64,000 bases of DNA from Emydura subglobosa (lineage: Eukaryota > Chordata > Testudines > Chelidae), in contig ML679968.1 in NCBI GenBank assembly GCA_007922225.1, forward strand, positions 7,246,075 through 7,310,074, given 5' to 3'. Positions within the stretch are counted from its first letter, which is position 1, and each line of letters opens with the position of its first letter. The translations under genes were made by a program, and so were the position numbers. Under the pieces are notes generated by a model. That model did no database searches. It was not told where the DNA came from and was given only the letters and a program-made list of their open reading frames with translations. Positions 1 to 11,983 of the stretch are shown one piece after another.

Positions 1-3000
1 GCCTAGCTCAATAATAGGAACTGTGACATACACAGAAAAATAAACAGCAAAGAAGAGTAGTGAGATTTGCATTCAGATCTCTTGACACCCATCCCGATGA
101 TCTTTCAATTAACTAAAGAGTATTTTGTATGGTGTGTCTCGCTTTATCATCTGGGAATGTTGCCTGACTTGGTGGTGCTGCAGAGCAGTGAACCTGATCC
201 AACAGAGATACTTACAATCCTGTAAAATCTAATACACTTGAAATTGCTGGATTCAATGTGAAATCAATAGCATGTAGCTTCTTGTACCATGTAAATCCAC
301 TTAGGGAAAAATTCACTCTCTGAAAGAAGGAAATCTCTCTCTAAGGAACCCAACTCCAGAATCTCTGTGCAGGCAAATCCTTGCAGTGACGTCCGTAGGA
401 GATTCTCCTTCACTAGGACTGCAGGAGTGGACACTTTGAGAGTGCTGGTGATCATGCAAAATTACAGCTCAAATAGTTAGAATCTGGCATGTGTCAGATG
501 TAGGCACCAGGCTCTACATTTCCCCTTCTCATGTTGGATGCCTGGAGTGAACCAGAGAGCTTTTATTCCCTGGTCAGGTTTTATTTTTCAGTATTTACAA
601 GGTGGGCCCAAGCAGTACTCTTTAGCCAAAAAATAAAAAAAAAGAGAGAAACACAAAAAGGGAATACCTTTCCCTGCTCCCTTTGGAATGTTGCCTTGTT
701 ATGCTGGCCTCTGAGTGCCAGTCCTTCCCCAGACAATCAGTTAGCTCTATTGCATCCTCTATAGAGAGGAAAGGAGCCTTCCACCCAGGAGGAACCTATA
801 CACCCTGCTAAATTTTATCTCTCTTCTCTCTCTCAGGAGAAGAGGGTTTTTAAAGGTCACAAGCAGCCCTTAATTAGACTCCGATGTTCCTAGTTGACCT
901 GACCTTTTTGGCTCATAGGGAAAAGGGATTTTAGCATTCTAGGGCTAATATACCTGCTTTCCACCACTCTCTGGTATTTCCGGTTCCTCCATCTTCTCCT
1001 CAGGTTCTGGCTGCACTTCTCCCCACACCTTCTGATTTATGCAAACCCCATCCATGGCCCCACAAAGACCTCCTCATCAACCTCCTCCTAGCACTGGTCA
1101 AAGTCTCCATCTACAACACCAGGTAAAGGATGTTGCCTGAGGGATTACTCTGCAACTGTGGGGCCTATTTCCATTCCTCCATCCATTCTTGCATCCAAGC
1201 AGAGTTCCTCTGGGCCACATCCATGGCTCCCTAGCCACCTTTGAGGAGCAGTGGGTGCTGTCTGGAGTTCTCTGCTCAGTGTCCCCTTCAGGTTTCTTCT
1301 GTTTATCCCTTTGACCCTCACACCTGTTCATGTTTTTTCATTTGTTATCCCCTATAATTAGTTGAGTCCCAGGTTCAGCAGTTCCTCTCCTTAGGTTGGG
1401 GAGGGGCCTTCAGCTGTGGGTGGATTTGTGCCCGTCCACTTCTTGAAACCCAATAGGGCCACTCTCTGGTAGCTGTCTGATCTGACATTGTCACACAAGT
1501 ATATAAGCAACTGAAAATAGGAATGGTAAGTGTTAGGCAATGTTAATATAGGGGCAACACCAACATCCAAATATTATCATGGGGCTCTCACTATTTCACA
1601 TATTGACTGGTACCTTATTCTGAAAGTAGCCCCATTGAAATCACTAGGACTACTTGTGCAGTAAGTTAGTACTCTCTGAAAGGGTGGAAGAACTGAGGCA
1701 TTGGGCATAAAGAGCAAATTTCAGTCAACATCAACAAAGTTTGCCACTGCAAAATATTGTTGGTAGTAGTTCCTGTGGTCTGATCACTTTGCCCTTTTAC
1801 ACACTTTTCCAACAAAAGTATCCATCTGGAAATGTGTCTAATATAGCCTAGGAAAATATTCATATAGGTTTATGTTGCTAAAGTAACTCCTTGCTTTTTT
1901 CATTAGCCAAGTGCTCTCCCTAGTCTCTCTTCAGCATGCACACGCAATGACACATTTATGTATTCATATACATAAATTCATACATATTCATAACCATAAT
2001 CTTTTTTACTCATTTACTCAATAAAGCACAACGTTATGTGAATTTGAACAAACAATGCTTAAAGAAGCATCAACTACATCCAACAGGCAGTTAAACAAGG
2101 TCCTTGTGAAACTAAGTAGATTCAATGTTTGAAGTTTGGGATGAGATGAAATAATGAAACTAGAAAAAAAGTCTTTTTAATACTTTAGTAACAATTATAT
2201 AGTTTGCCATGTCTGTGGAATATTTCAAATTGAATTGAAAAATGTATTTGTGGGTGTCTCTCATGTTGAAATGAAGGTGATATTCACACTTGTGAGTGAT
2301 GTCTTGTATCAACATCGCTGCCATTGTTATGCTTCTGTATTCAGTGGGAGTAAACTGTCCTTGAAACTATATGCAATTTATTGTTGCAATTTATCAGAAG
2401 GATATATATAGAACGAAATAGAAAGTTATTACTGTTTTATTTACTCTAACCATTTTTCAGATTAATTCCTAATGCAAATTCCAAAGGCAGATCTTTTCAC
2501 TTATCTGAAAGTGATAAAATAAATACATAAAAGAAAACTAAATCCTTATGACCATATTAAATTCTTGTTCTTCAACACATCTTCCATAATCCTTGCCACA
2601 TACCAGTAAGTACCCTTATATTTCTGACATCCTAAAAAGGCGATTGCTTTGCATGGCATGTACCCATTGAGCTGTGTAGAAGATTTGCAGGACATGTGAA
2701 TGTAGACGCTCAGAAGTCAAAAGGATCTATTATAGCCAGTCCCTAAGAGAGAGACTTCAGAAGGGAGAGACTGCAGTTTTCTTCTTCTCAAAAACATCAA
2801 AATTGTAATTAGTTTCATTTCCATGCTCAGCAGCTAGTGTTTGATCTCTGATGAAACCTCTGGTTATTATTTATCATGCTGGGTTAAAGCAAATTGCTTG
2901 GATTTTATTCTAAATTTACATATACTTTGGGGTAACATAATGGAATGAAAAGTCTGTAAGGGAATATTTATTATTTGTAAGCAGAATCTAATTAAGAACA

Positions 3001-3180
3001 AAAGTTCTTGTCAAGATAGTCACCAGGGGGCTATCAAAACTATTCATGATCCTCTTTAGAAATACAAATAAGGTAGCGAGATGGCATCAAAACAAAAACA
3101 AATATATTACATTTTGACACGTTATTTGTGCCCCTTAGTCTGCTTTAAGACAGCGATTGATAAGACAAAAGGAAACAGAG
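1..3180. other. Non-coding stretch, no gene seen
   Basis: AT-rich single-copy-looking DNA. The reading frames here are short, carry no recognisable domain and show no codon or splice structure. The only repeat-like item is the small relic at 1,630-1,668. Confidence 0.6.
1630..1668 (+). repeat. Ancient short interspersed repeat relic
   Basis: A core reading ccccattgaaatcactagg then actacttgtgcagtaag is matched at 19,182-19,217 (ccccactgcaatccttagg, actacttgtgtagtaag), and more weakly near 18,285-18,315. The same type of sequence is common in reptile and bird genomes. The family name is not certain. Confidence 0.45.
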
Positions 3181-3189
3181 CCATGATAA

Positions 3190-3470
3190 TGGGTATATTG
3201 GACTTACTATGTCAGACCATTGGTCCAGCTAGTCTAGCATCCTAGTTCTCTGACACTGACCAGTGCTTAATGTTTCATATGGAAAGTTATTCCTCCTGCC
3301 TGCACATAGTACATCTAGCTAATTGTGAAATGCATTACAGAGATAAAATTAATTCCTGAATCCCCACCTCTTCAGGCAGTTTACACCTTGACCCAGAAGA
3401 TTTCATTATCCTTACTTTAGCTTTCTTACTACAGATAATCCTTGTGTCCAGCCAAGCTCTGAACAGTGCA
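3190..3470 (-). mobile_element. CR1-type LINE 3' tail fragment, antisense
   Basis: The plus strand contains the diverged phrase 'tatgtcagaccattggtcc ... ctagcatcctagttctctgacactgaccagtgc'. This resembles the reverse complement of the 3' end of a CR1 subfamily abundant in turtles. No coding sequence remains. The assignment is by recognition of the family's 3' end and the edges are approximate. Confidence 0.5.
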
Positions 3471-5389
3471 GTACCCAAAGCAGAGGAAAGAGTAAAAGTG
3501 ACTTGATGTGGTTTTTGTGTTTCTCTGAACCTGGGAGATGGTTTGGCCTACAGCCTAAATTAGCCTGCTATAGATCAGCTGTATGGGACTTCTACCTACA
3601 GCATTCCCAATGGGTCATTTACACTGGTTATTTGCCACTCAAAGTATTCTTTCAGACTAGGGAAGCAGTGCAAAGAGACTCAATGTCGGCAAGGATATGC
3701 GCCACTGTTCTGGAGAGGGCTAGGGAAACTCATTTTGCCTGATTGAACATATTTGAAGGCTGCAAGTTTAAAAATTTGACCCAACTCAAGGACTCCAAGC
3801 GAACACTTACACCTATGAATAGCTTTAGGAGTAGTCTCATTGAGTTCAAGGGACCAGATTAATAGTGTTTGCTGAATCGTTATATGTCAAGAATTGACCT
3901 GGAGCTCTATCATCATCATTGGGACTATTTACATGAATAAAGTTACTTACATTTGAAAGTGTTTTCAGGAGTTGGGGCCTTAGTGGGTTAAAAGTGTGCT
4001 AAGGAGAAATAGTGAAAAAGTAGCTGAGAGATGTATGTAGGCCTTTAATGTTGTGTATAATTAGTAAACACTGTTATTTGAATCCCACTGTGCCCATGTG
4101 GTTCCTACACATTATGTTTGTTGTGTTAAGAGCAAAAGACACAATGGGACCAGAAACAGGCACAATGAGAAGAAAAACATAATACAAACAGTGGAAAGAA
4201 AGGAGCACAGAAGGGAGAAGAAAAAGAAATTCAACCTATAGATCATGTACAGTACTCATCAGCTTTTGTGGGTTGGTTTTCTATTAATTTATAGTGTAGG
4301 TTTCCCACTGATTTAAGAAAGCATTTTAAAAAAAGTTGAATTACACTGGAAAAAACAAATAATTTACTGGCAATGAGGTGTCAACTTGAACTAGTTTTTG
4401 GAGCTTGCAGGGTTCACAAAACCACAAAGTATGAGGTTTGCCAATCTATAGGTTTTGAATCCTTATAGTTTACTTTATAATTAATCCATATAGCTATTCT
4501 ACAAATGAGAAGAATACAGATTCCTTCTTTCAGTTTGTGAATAAAGAGCAAATTAATGACACTTTCTAACCAATAAGAACTCATACTGTGATCACACGTC
4601 ACTATTTGCCAGCAGGTTTCTCCAAGTTATTATATTTTTTTCCGCGTATAGCTTAACTAGTCCACACTTTACTTAACCACATACACTATAATCCACACAA
4701 GAAGTTGGTGGTCTCTTCCCACAGTTCAGGAAAGCTGAGGTCTATGCCCACTTTGCCCACAACCATGAAAGCATAAGGGATGTTTGTACCAACACCCTCT
4801 TTTAGAGAAGTGCAGATGTAAGTTGTGCTTAAGTAGGAATCTTTCCTGTGGACGATACCAGGAAATGTGCTGAATCAAAACGTTCCCCAAATGCCCTGTT
4901 CATGCCATTTCTCTACCTAGTAGTATCCACTTTTGGGGGACATATTAGCTAGATGCAGGCTCCTTCAGAAAGAGAGAGATTACTTTTAACCACTCATATT
5001 CTGTACATGTACATAATCAGCCCTTCTCGTCATAGTATTTGAGAACCAACATGACAACATCTGTCACATGTGGTTCATCCTTTCCCCAATGAGAGAACTG
5101 TGCATACAGTGTTTTGTTTCAGTAGTATTTTTGTTTTCATTTATTTTAGCATACACATTGCTATATGTTTATGTTAGAGAAGGCAAGGTAGAAAAAGTGA
5201 GGACTGTATTTTGCCCATTTCCTTTGGGTGTTCATTCCACAGTCTTGGACCAATCCCCAAGAAAGTTCTGTCTCTGCACATAGTCTTATGGTAGAAAGTT
5301 CCACTGAGCCTGTGGAATGGAATTTTCAGCCATGCTCTTCCTCACCGGAGCATTAGGTGATCTTTTAGATATGCTGAGCCCACATCCTC
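3471..5389. other. Non-coding stretch, no gene seen
   Basis: No recognisable coding sequence or repeat boundary. A few short frames exist without domain similarity. Confidence 0.55.
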
Positions 5390-5739
5390 ATCCCAATGTG
5401 CAGAAAGAATAGCAAATATGGCAGGCGACCAGGGAACTATGGCTTATCAGAGAAATCTTCAGTGAGCTTAAAAACAAAAAAGAAACTTACAAGAAGTGGA
5501 AACTTAGACAGATTACTAGGGAGAAGTATAAAGTCCATGGGGCCGGATGCAATGTATCTGAGGGTGCTGAGGGAGTTGGATGATGTGATTGCAGAGCCAT
5601 TGGCCATTATCTTTGAAAACTCATGGTGATCAGAGGAGGTCCTGAATGATTGGAAAAAGGTTAATATAGTGCCCATATTTAAAAACAGAAAGAAGGAGGA
5701 TCCGGGGACCTACAGACCCATCAGCCTTACCTCAATCCC
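5390..5739 (+). pseudogene. CR1 LINE ORF2 fragment, start of the reverse transcriptase region
   Basis: Read on the plus strand this encodes the region just upstream of the CR1 RT core. Recognisable blocks are '[14 protein letters not shown]', '[11 protein letters not shown]', then, after a stop, 'WKKVNIVPIFK' and 'EDPGTYRPISLTSI'. The last block is the conserved (N)YRPISLTS motif of CR1-type LINEs. The homology stops at about 5,739 and resumes at about 6,343 with 'EIMKQVLKD', so one element has been interrupted by about 600 bp. Internal stops make it inactive. The 5' part of ORF2 (endonuclease) and ORF1 are absent upstream, as in most 5'-truncated CR1 copies. Confidence 0.85.
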
Positions 5740-6125
5740 CAGATCACTTTCATCCAAACTGCCTTCCACTTTCAGAATTGCTCCACAGTTCCTCCCTGTT
5801 GGTCAGAATCAAGTCTAAAATGGCTGTCTCCCTGGTTACTTCCTCCACTTTCTGAAATAAAGGGTTGTCCCCAGGACATTCCAAGAATTTATGGCAAAAC
5901 ACAAAATGTCCAATATCACTTTTCCAACAGCTACCTGTGTAATTAAATTCCCCCCATTACTACCAGGTCTTGTGGTTTGGATATTTATGATGTTTGTTTT
6001 AGAAATGCATTATCCACTTCCTCTTCCTGATGTGGTGACCTATAATAGACCCTCACTGTGATATCACCCTTTCTTTTGAGCCCTCTTATCTATACCCAGA
6101 GACTTTCAACTGGTCTGCCTCTCAC
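5740..6125 (-). pseudogene. CR1 endonuclease fragment, antisense, nested in a CR1
   Basis: On the minus strand the sequence reads 'GDITVRVYYRSPHQEEEVDNAFL', followed by a decayed 'ISKPQDLVVMG' block. This is the CR1-type apurinic endonuclease region (consensus YYRPPDQ...EVDEAF...LVLMGDFN). It lies exactly where the plus-strand CR1 RT is interrupted. A normal CR1 insertion would carry a 3' end, and none is visible here. The piece is therefore an internally deleted or rearranged CR1, or part of a composite insert together with the repeat at 6,150-6,335. Confidence 0.7.
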
Positions 6126-6149
6126 CTCCTTCTGGACCTTCACACGAAG

Positions 6150-6335
6150 TACCGGGGGCGGCACTGCTGAAAGAAGGCAGACTTTAAGGTTGCATGGGCA
6201 TCCTTAACAGTGCATTTCTTGGTTTTCAGAAGTTTGAGGTTTTTTTCTCAATTCAAAAATTCTGTAAAGGGATAATATACTGCCAAACAATCATAATTCT
6301 GCATTAACATGGGGTTTATTTTGCCATTTTATAAA
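6150..6335 (+). repeat. Unclassified interspersed repeat, copy 1
   Basis: Shares blocks 'ggcagactt', 'ggttttcagaagtttgagg', 'ttctg..aaggga', 'ccaaacaa' and 'taacatgg...ttttgcca' with 17,280-17,410 (same strand) and with the reverse complement of 16,020-16,190. It ends close to the point where the interrupted CR1 resumes, so it may form the right end of the insert. I do not recognise the family. Confidence 0.6.
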
Positions 6336-6342
6336 TATTATA

Positions 6343-7660
6343 AGAAATCATGAAACAGGTCCTCAAGGATTCCATTTTGAAGCACTTGGAAGAGATGAAG
6401 GTGATCAGGAACAGTCAGCATGGATTCACCAAGGGTAAGTCATGTCAGACCAACCTGATTGCCTTCTAAGATGAGATGACTGGCTCTCTGAATGTGGGAA
6501 AGTGGTGGACATGATAAACCTTGACTTTAGCAAAGCTTTTGATATGGTCTCCTACAGTATTCTTGTCAGGAAGTTAAAGAAGTATGGGTTGGATGAGTGG
6601 ACTACAAGGTGGATAAAAAGCTGGCTAAATCATCGGGCTCAACAGGTAATGATCAACAGCTTTATGTCTAGTTCGCAGCCGGTATCAAGCGTAGTGCCCC
6701 AGAGGTCAATCCTGGGGCTGGTTTTGTTCAACAACTTCATTAATGATCTGAAGGATGGGGTGGATTACACCCTCAGCAAGTTTGCGGATGACACTAAGCT
6801 GGGGAGAATGGTAGATATGCTGGAGGGTAGGGATAGGATACAGAGTGACATAAACAAATTGGAGGATTGAGCCAAAATAAATCTGATGAGGTTCATCAAG
6901 GACAAGTGCAGAATCCTGCACTTAGAACGAAAGAATTCCATGCACTGCAACAGACTGGGGACCGACTGGCTAAGCAGCAGTTCTACAGAAGAGGACCTGG
7001 GGGTTACAGTGGACGAAAAAGCTGGATATGAATCAACAGTGTGTCTTTGTTGCCAAGAAGACTAATTGCATATTGGGCTGCATTAGTAGTAGCATTGCCA
7101 GCAGATCGAAGGATGTGATTATTGCCCTCTATTCAGCACTGGTGAAGCCACATCTGGAGTATTGTGTCCAGTTTTGGGGCCCCCACTACAGAAATGATGT
7201 GGACTAATTGAAGAGAGTCCAGCAGAGGGCAATGAAAATGATTGGGGAGGGCACATGACCTACGAGGAAAAGCTGAGGGAACTGAGCTTACTTAGTCTGC
7301 AGAGAAGAATGAGGGGAGTTTGACAGTGGTCTTCAACTACCTGAAGTGGGTTTCAAAGAGGATGCAGCTAGGCTGTTCTTAGTGGTAATAGAAGATAGAA
7401 CAAAGAACAATGGTCTCAAGGTACAGCAGAGGAGGTCTAGGTTGGATATGAGGAAAAACCTTTTCACTAGGAGGGTGGTGAAGCAGTGGAATCAGTTATC
7501 TAGGGAGGTGGTGGAATCTCCATCTTTAGAGGTTTTTAAGGCCTGGCTTGACAAAGTCCTGGCTAGCATGGTTTAGTTGGGGTTGGTCCTGCTTTGAGCA
7601 GGGGGTTGGACTAGATGACTGGGGTCCCTTCCTACACTAATCTTCTATGATTCTATGATC
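6343..7660 (+). pseudogene. CR1 LINE reverse transcriptase to 3' end
   Basis: Continuation of the CR1 begun at 5,390. Visible on the plus strand: 'NSQHGFTKGKSCQTNLIAF', then a 122-residue frame (6,502-6,870) with RT motif A 'LDFSKAFD', motif B as 'VPQRSILGLVLFN' (usual PQGS changed to PQRS) and catalytic motif C 'FADDTKL' at 6,781. Further blocks follow: 'STEEDLGVTVDEK', 'ELSLLSLQRRMRG' and 'SREVVESPSLEVFKAWLDK'. The element ends with the CR1 terminal octamer repeat (ttctatgattctatg, about 7,643-7,658), so the true 3' end is present. Several stops and frameshifts break the frame. The RT would copy LINE RNA at the target site in an intact relative. Confidence 0.93.
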
Positions 7661-8889
7661 ATTGAGCACCTTAAAGATAAGGACTGAGATCTTGAATTTG
7701 ACTTACTACCAACAAAATCTCCCTCTGGGAAGGCTTTCTGCTATCAGGGGTCCTCTAACCTTGTTTACACTGAGATACTGAAGAGAAGAACATCTCTTAT
7801 GGCTGAATCTACACTCTTAAGTTTTACTCTTCATGTAAGACAAAAAGTGCACCACTAGTTAGCAAAAACAAACAAACAACAAAAAACCCATTGCGTTGTT
7901 TAATATCGGATGGTGGTATTTTGTGGCTTGATGCCACCGTGATGACATATACAGAATAAAACATATTGTAAAGTACACACACAGTACCATTGTTTTAACC
8001 AGTAATGATGCAATGAAGATTCATAAGGAAAAAGTAGCTGTTAATGATAAATACTTTATATGTGCTGCAATAAAATAAGCTTAAAACCATGGACAAAGGT
8101 TGGAATTTTAGCTTTACCTTAGAATTTCTTAGCTATTATCACATGAAGTCTTAATTTTTTTACATCACTTGAATTAATTTTTCTGAGGTATAGTTTAGTA
8201 CTGTCTCTTTTCTCTTCTTCTCCTGCCTTTCAGAGCAAATGAAGATGTTTGTACCATCAGCAGTGGTTTAATTCAAAATTAAGTGCTAAACCTTGCATTT
8301 GTGCAGATGAGCATGCAAGATTGCTTGCTATAAACAAGCACCTGACATCCTTAATATTTTTATTTGTATTTTATTTTCTTTCCAACCAGACAGGTGGAAT
8401 CTGCACCAAATTATCAGTGATGGGAGTACATGATTTGTGAGCTAATCAAAAGAGTTCATTTCTTCACCTCCACTGCTAACTTTTCTGTTCTCTTGTAAAC
8501 TAAGTTCCTCCCCTTTCTGAGCCTTTAAAGATACTCTTACTGTAACATTATTTAGAATAAATTGAGTCTCTATTCAATTACACACTTGTAAGAAAGAATC
8601 CTCTTATGTGCCTTAATGTCTTGGATGCCACAAGTGTGAATTTAAGTGATTTTAGATTGGCAGAAGCCCCCAAAGCCCCTGTACTTATTTCAGAATTTGC
8701 TCATTAACATTACCACAGGATATGTAACATGTAGTTTCGGAAGGGAAAGCTGATTAACTTATATAGGACCTGACTCTCCATTGCCTCGCATCTTGTGTTG
8801 TCATTTACACCCATACTAAGTGTTTGTAAATGGCTTCCAAATTAGATGGTGCTATTTTATATTCACTTTGCACTCTTGTAAATGCAAAA

Positions 8890-8924
<35 letters not shown>

Positions 8925-9109
8925 CAGGTGAGAATCTGTATCTTAAGACATGCACCGACATTGCTAGTTCTCTACTAACAGCATACCAGCAACATGAAGG
9001 GTAGAAATCATGGCTCAAAACTCACAGGTTAATATTGTAGGTGCTAAAGGATTAGTGTCATTAGCTCAGCTAGTTAGGGGAATGATTAACTCCAGGGCAG
9101 TGATATACC
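7661..9109. other. Non-coding stretch, no gene seen
   Basis: AT-rich, no recognisable coding sequence. Contains the dinucleotide microsatellite at 8,892-8,921. Confidence 0.55.
8892..8921 (+). repeat. (GT)15 microsatellite
   Basis: Perfect GT run of about 30 bp, likely length-polymorphic. Confidence 0.97.
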
Positions 9110-9255
9110 ACATAATTACAACACCTTCTAAACATTAATTATCATAACACCCTTGAGATATCTCCCTAATTTGCAAATTGGAAACCAAGGTAGAGAGATT
9201 ACACAATTTGCCCCAGTCATTGGGAGATCTGGGATTAGAATTTAGGAGTCCATGT
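9110..9255 (+). mobile_element. MIR/CORE-SINE-like relic
   Basis: Order of blocks matches the MIR core and 3' part: 'attaattatcataacaccc', 'ggaaaccaaggtagagagatta', 'aatttgcccca', 'gggagatctgggattagaatt'. Known MIR equivalents are the ATTAACTCATTTAATCC, GAAACTGAGGCACAGAGAGG, TAACTTGCCCA and GCCGGGATTCGAA blocks. Divergence is high, consistent with an old amniote SINE. Confidence 0.6.
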
Positions 9256-9414
9256 GTATTTTTTACCATGGTCACTCACTCTCTCACACACACACACACA
9301 TGGCCAGAACATCCCTGGACCTAACGTGAAAGTAGTGGGGGGACAGGCACAGTGGAATGAGGAGACGGTGCAAGAGACTTTTTGCCCCTTGTGAGTCCTG
9401 TTCAAAGGACAAGA

Positions 9415-10750
9415 ATGATTCATAGATTTTAAAGCCAGAAAGGACCATTGTGATCATCTAGTCTGACTTCTGTATAACACAGGCCATAACACGTCCCAAA
9501 ATAATTCCTAGAGAATATCTTTTAGAAAAACTTCCAATATTGATTTAAAAATTGTCTTAATTTGTCTAGCTTCCACTTCCAGGCATTGGATCTTTTCTCT
9601 GCTAGATTGAAAAGCCCATTATTAAATATCTGTTCCCCGTGTGGGTATTTATATACTGTAATCAAGTCACGCCTTAACCTTCTCTTTGTTAAGATACATA
9701 GATTGAGCTCCTTGAGTCTATCACTATAGGGCATGTTTTCTAATCTTTTAATTATTCTCATGGCTCGTCTCTGAACCATGTTCAATTTATCAATATCATT
9801 CTTGAATTGTGGACACCAAAACTGGACACAATATTCCAGTTGTGGTCACACCAGGGCTAAATTCAAGGTACATAACCTCTCTACTCTTACTTGAGATTCT
9901 CCTGTTTATGCATCCAAAGATTACGTTAGCTTCTTTTAGCCACAATGTTGCACGGGGAGCTTATGTTCAGTTGATTATTCACCTTTTTCAGAGTCACTGC
10001 TTCCTAAAATAGAGTCCACCTTCCTACAAGTATGGTCTACATTGTTTGATCCTAGATGCATACATTTACATTTAGCTGCATAAAAACTCATATTGTTAGC
10101 TTGTGCCCAGGTTACCAAGTGATCCAGTGTGATCTGCTCTGGGTCAGTTACCTGTGCTCTTCATTATTTCCCACTTCTCCAATTTTTGTGTCATTTGCAA
10201 ACGTTATCCGTTGGTTTTATGTTTTCATCCAGGCCATTGATAAAAAGGTTAAATAGCATAAGGCTAAGAACCAATGCTTGTTGGACCCCACTAGAAACAC
10301 AACTGCTCAATGCTGATTCCCCATTTACAATTACATTTTGAGATGTTTCAGTTAGCCAGTTTTTGATCCATTTAATATGTGCCATGTTGATTTTATATTG
10401 TTATAGTTTTGTAATCAAAATGTTGATGGACCAACTCAAACATCTTACAGAAGTGTTGGTATATTACATCAACACTATTATCTTTATGAGCCAACTTGTA
10501 ATCTCATCAAAAAAGATGTCAAGTTAGTTTGACAATATCTGTTTTCCAGATCAAACCCATGTTGATTGGCATTAATTATACTACCCTCCTTTAATGTTTT
10601 ATTATTTGAATCCCATATTAGCCTCTCCAATATCTTGTCCAAGATCAGTGTTAGAGTGACAGACCTATAACTACTCACATATTCCCATTTACCCATTTCA
10701 TACATTGGCAGAACATCAGCTATTTTCCAGTCTTCAGTACAAGATCATTA
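9415..10750 (-). pseudogene. CR1 LINE, RT region to 3' end, antisense
   Basis: On the minus strand, from 10,750 downward: 'TEDWKIADVLPMYE' and 'YRSVTLTLILDKILERLI', then 'NQHGFDLENRYCQTNLTSFL'. Next come a decayed motif A region, 'WIKNWLTETSQNVIVNGE' with 'SSGVQQALVLSLMLFNLFINGLDE' (motif B region), and finally 'VQRRAMRIIKRLENMPYSDRLKEL'. The low-coordinate end (9,415-9,480) is the reverse complement of the CR1 3' tail, with the phrase 'gaccattgtgatcatctagtctgac'. Catalytic FADD is not readable. It belongs to a different CR1 subfamily from the copy at 6.3-7.7 kb. The 5' end runs up to the LTR starting near 10,772. Confidence 0.88.
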
Positions 10751-10771
10751 ATAATTCTGACCCCCCCGCCC

Positions 10772-11448
10772 TGATGTGGAGATAATATGCATCCACCCCC
10801 TGTTAACCTGAATTGATAGTGCCTAAACACCACTCAAAAAAACAGTAAACAAGTTTATTAACTACAGAAAAATAGATTTTAAGTGATTATAAGTGGGAAG
10901 CATAAAGAGACTAGAAATAGTTACTAAAGAAATAAAAATAAAATCACAGTCTAAATCCTACACACTAACAGGATTTGAATCTAGAAATATTTCACCCTGA
11001 GAGATGGTACAAACAGGCTACAGATCTTTAGTACACAGGCAGAGACTGCTTCCCCCCCCCCCCGGACCACGCCTACCTCAGTCCAAACTTCTTTGTCTTC
11101 CCAATGCTCCTTCAGATTTTGAGATGGGGGGAGAGAGAAGCCAAGTGATGATGTCACCTCCCACTTTTATAGCTAATCCTAGCTTGCTGGAAAAGTCCAT
11201 GCATGTGACATGGGGGCTGCTCCCCATTGGTCAAGCAGTATCCCATTGAGTATGTGCTTTCTTGGTGAAGTATTTAGGGATGGGGGTTGGGAGAGTGGAC
11301 TCTCCTTAATGGCCCATTAGCACTCAACAACTTCATTGTTGTACCTAAAACGTTGGTTTAGGTTTCTTCCACCTCACAACATGTTCTAATAACATTAACA
11401 GAAATATTTAATAACTTCACATGCAATGATATCACATACAATCCAACA
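10772..11448 (-). mobile_element. Solo LTR, endogenous-retrovirus-like, antisense
   Basis: Read on the minus strand the block starts 'tgttggattgtatgtgat' and ends '...tctccacatca', giving TG...CA ends. It carries a TATA-like 'ctataaaag' (about 11,164-11,172) and a polyadenylation signal AATAAA (10,854-10,859). The order TATA then AATAAA, with about 310 bp between, fits a U3-R-U5 LTR. No gag, pol or env sequence is visible beside it and I could not match a flanking duplication, so the exact edges are uncertain. Confidence 0.65.
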
Positions 11449-11983
11449 GGATATTAATTTTTAGTAGATCAAGACTTTTGAAATAATACCACACAAGGCA
11501 TACTTTGTATAAACCCTATCATAATTTTTTTGACATTTATGAATATGGGATTTATGGAGTGGGGTTTTCAGATACAAAGTTTTACACACACACTGCTTGT
11601 TTCCCACAGGTAGCTTGAAATAACATCCCATAGACAACACAAGAATTGTTATGTCCTCCAAAATGTGGAATGCCTGAAATGACAGAGAATTTTTTTATAG
11701 CATGGCCACCAACCTCCCCCTCGAAGCCCAAGTTTTTCAGCAGTTTTTAGAAAAATGAGCAGCTATGATTTTTAACTTACCATTGTCTTGGCACTTCTTT
11801 CACTGTGATTAACCCAGCTGTGTCCAGGGAGCTTCTGTGGTCTGAAGCATCCCTCTCATATTGTATTGAAGTTCAATTTGGAAAAGTAACATTTTATGTC
11901 CTTGAAATTCCACAAGGATTTATTCTGTGCTCCTGCATTGAGTTATTTGAGAAAATAACCCACTGTGTCTTGTTTTATTGCAG

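Noticed and set aside
9055..9110. tRNA-like start 'ttagctcagctagttagggg' upstream of the MIR-like relic
   Set aside because: Resembles an A-box word, but no B-box or cloverleaf can be built from the following bases.
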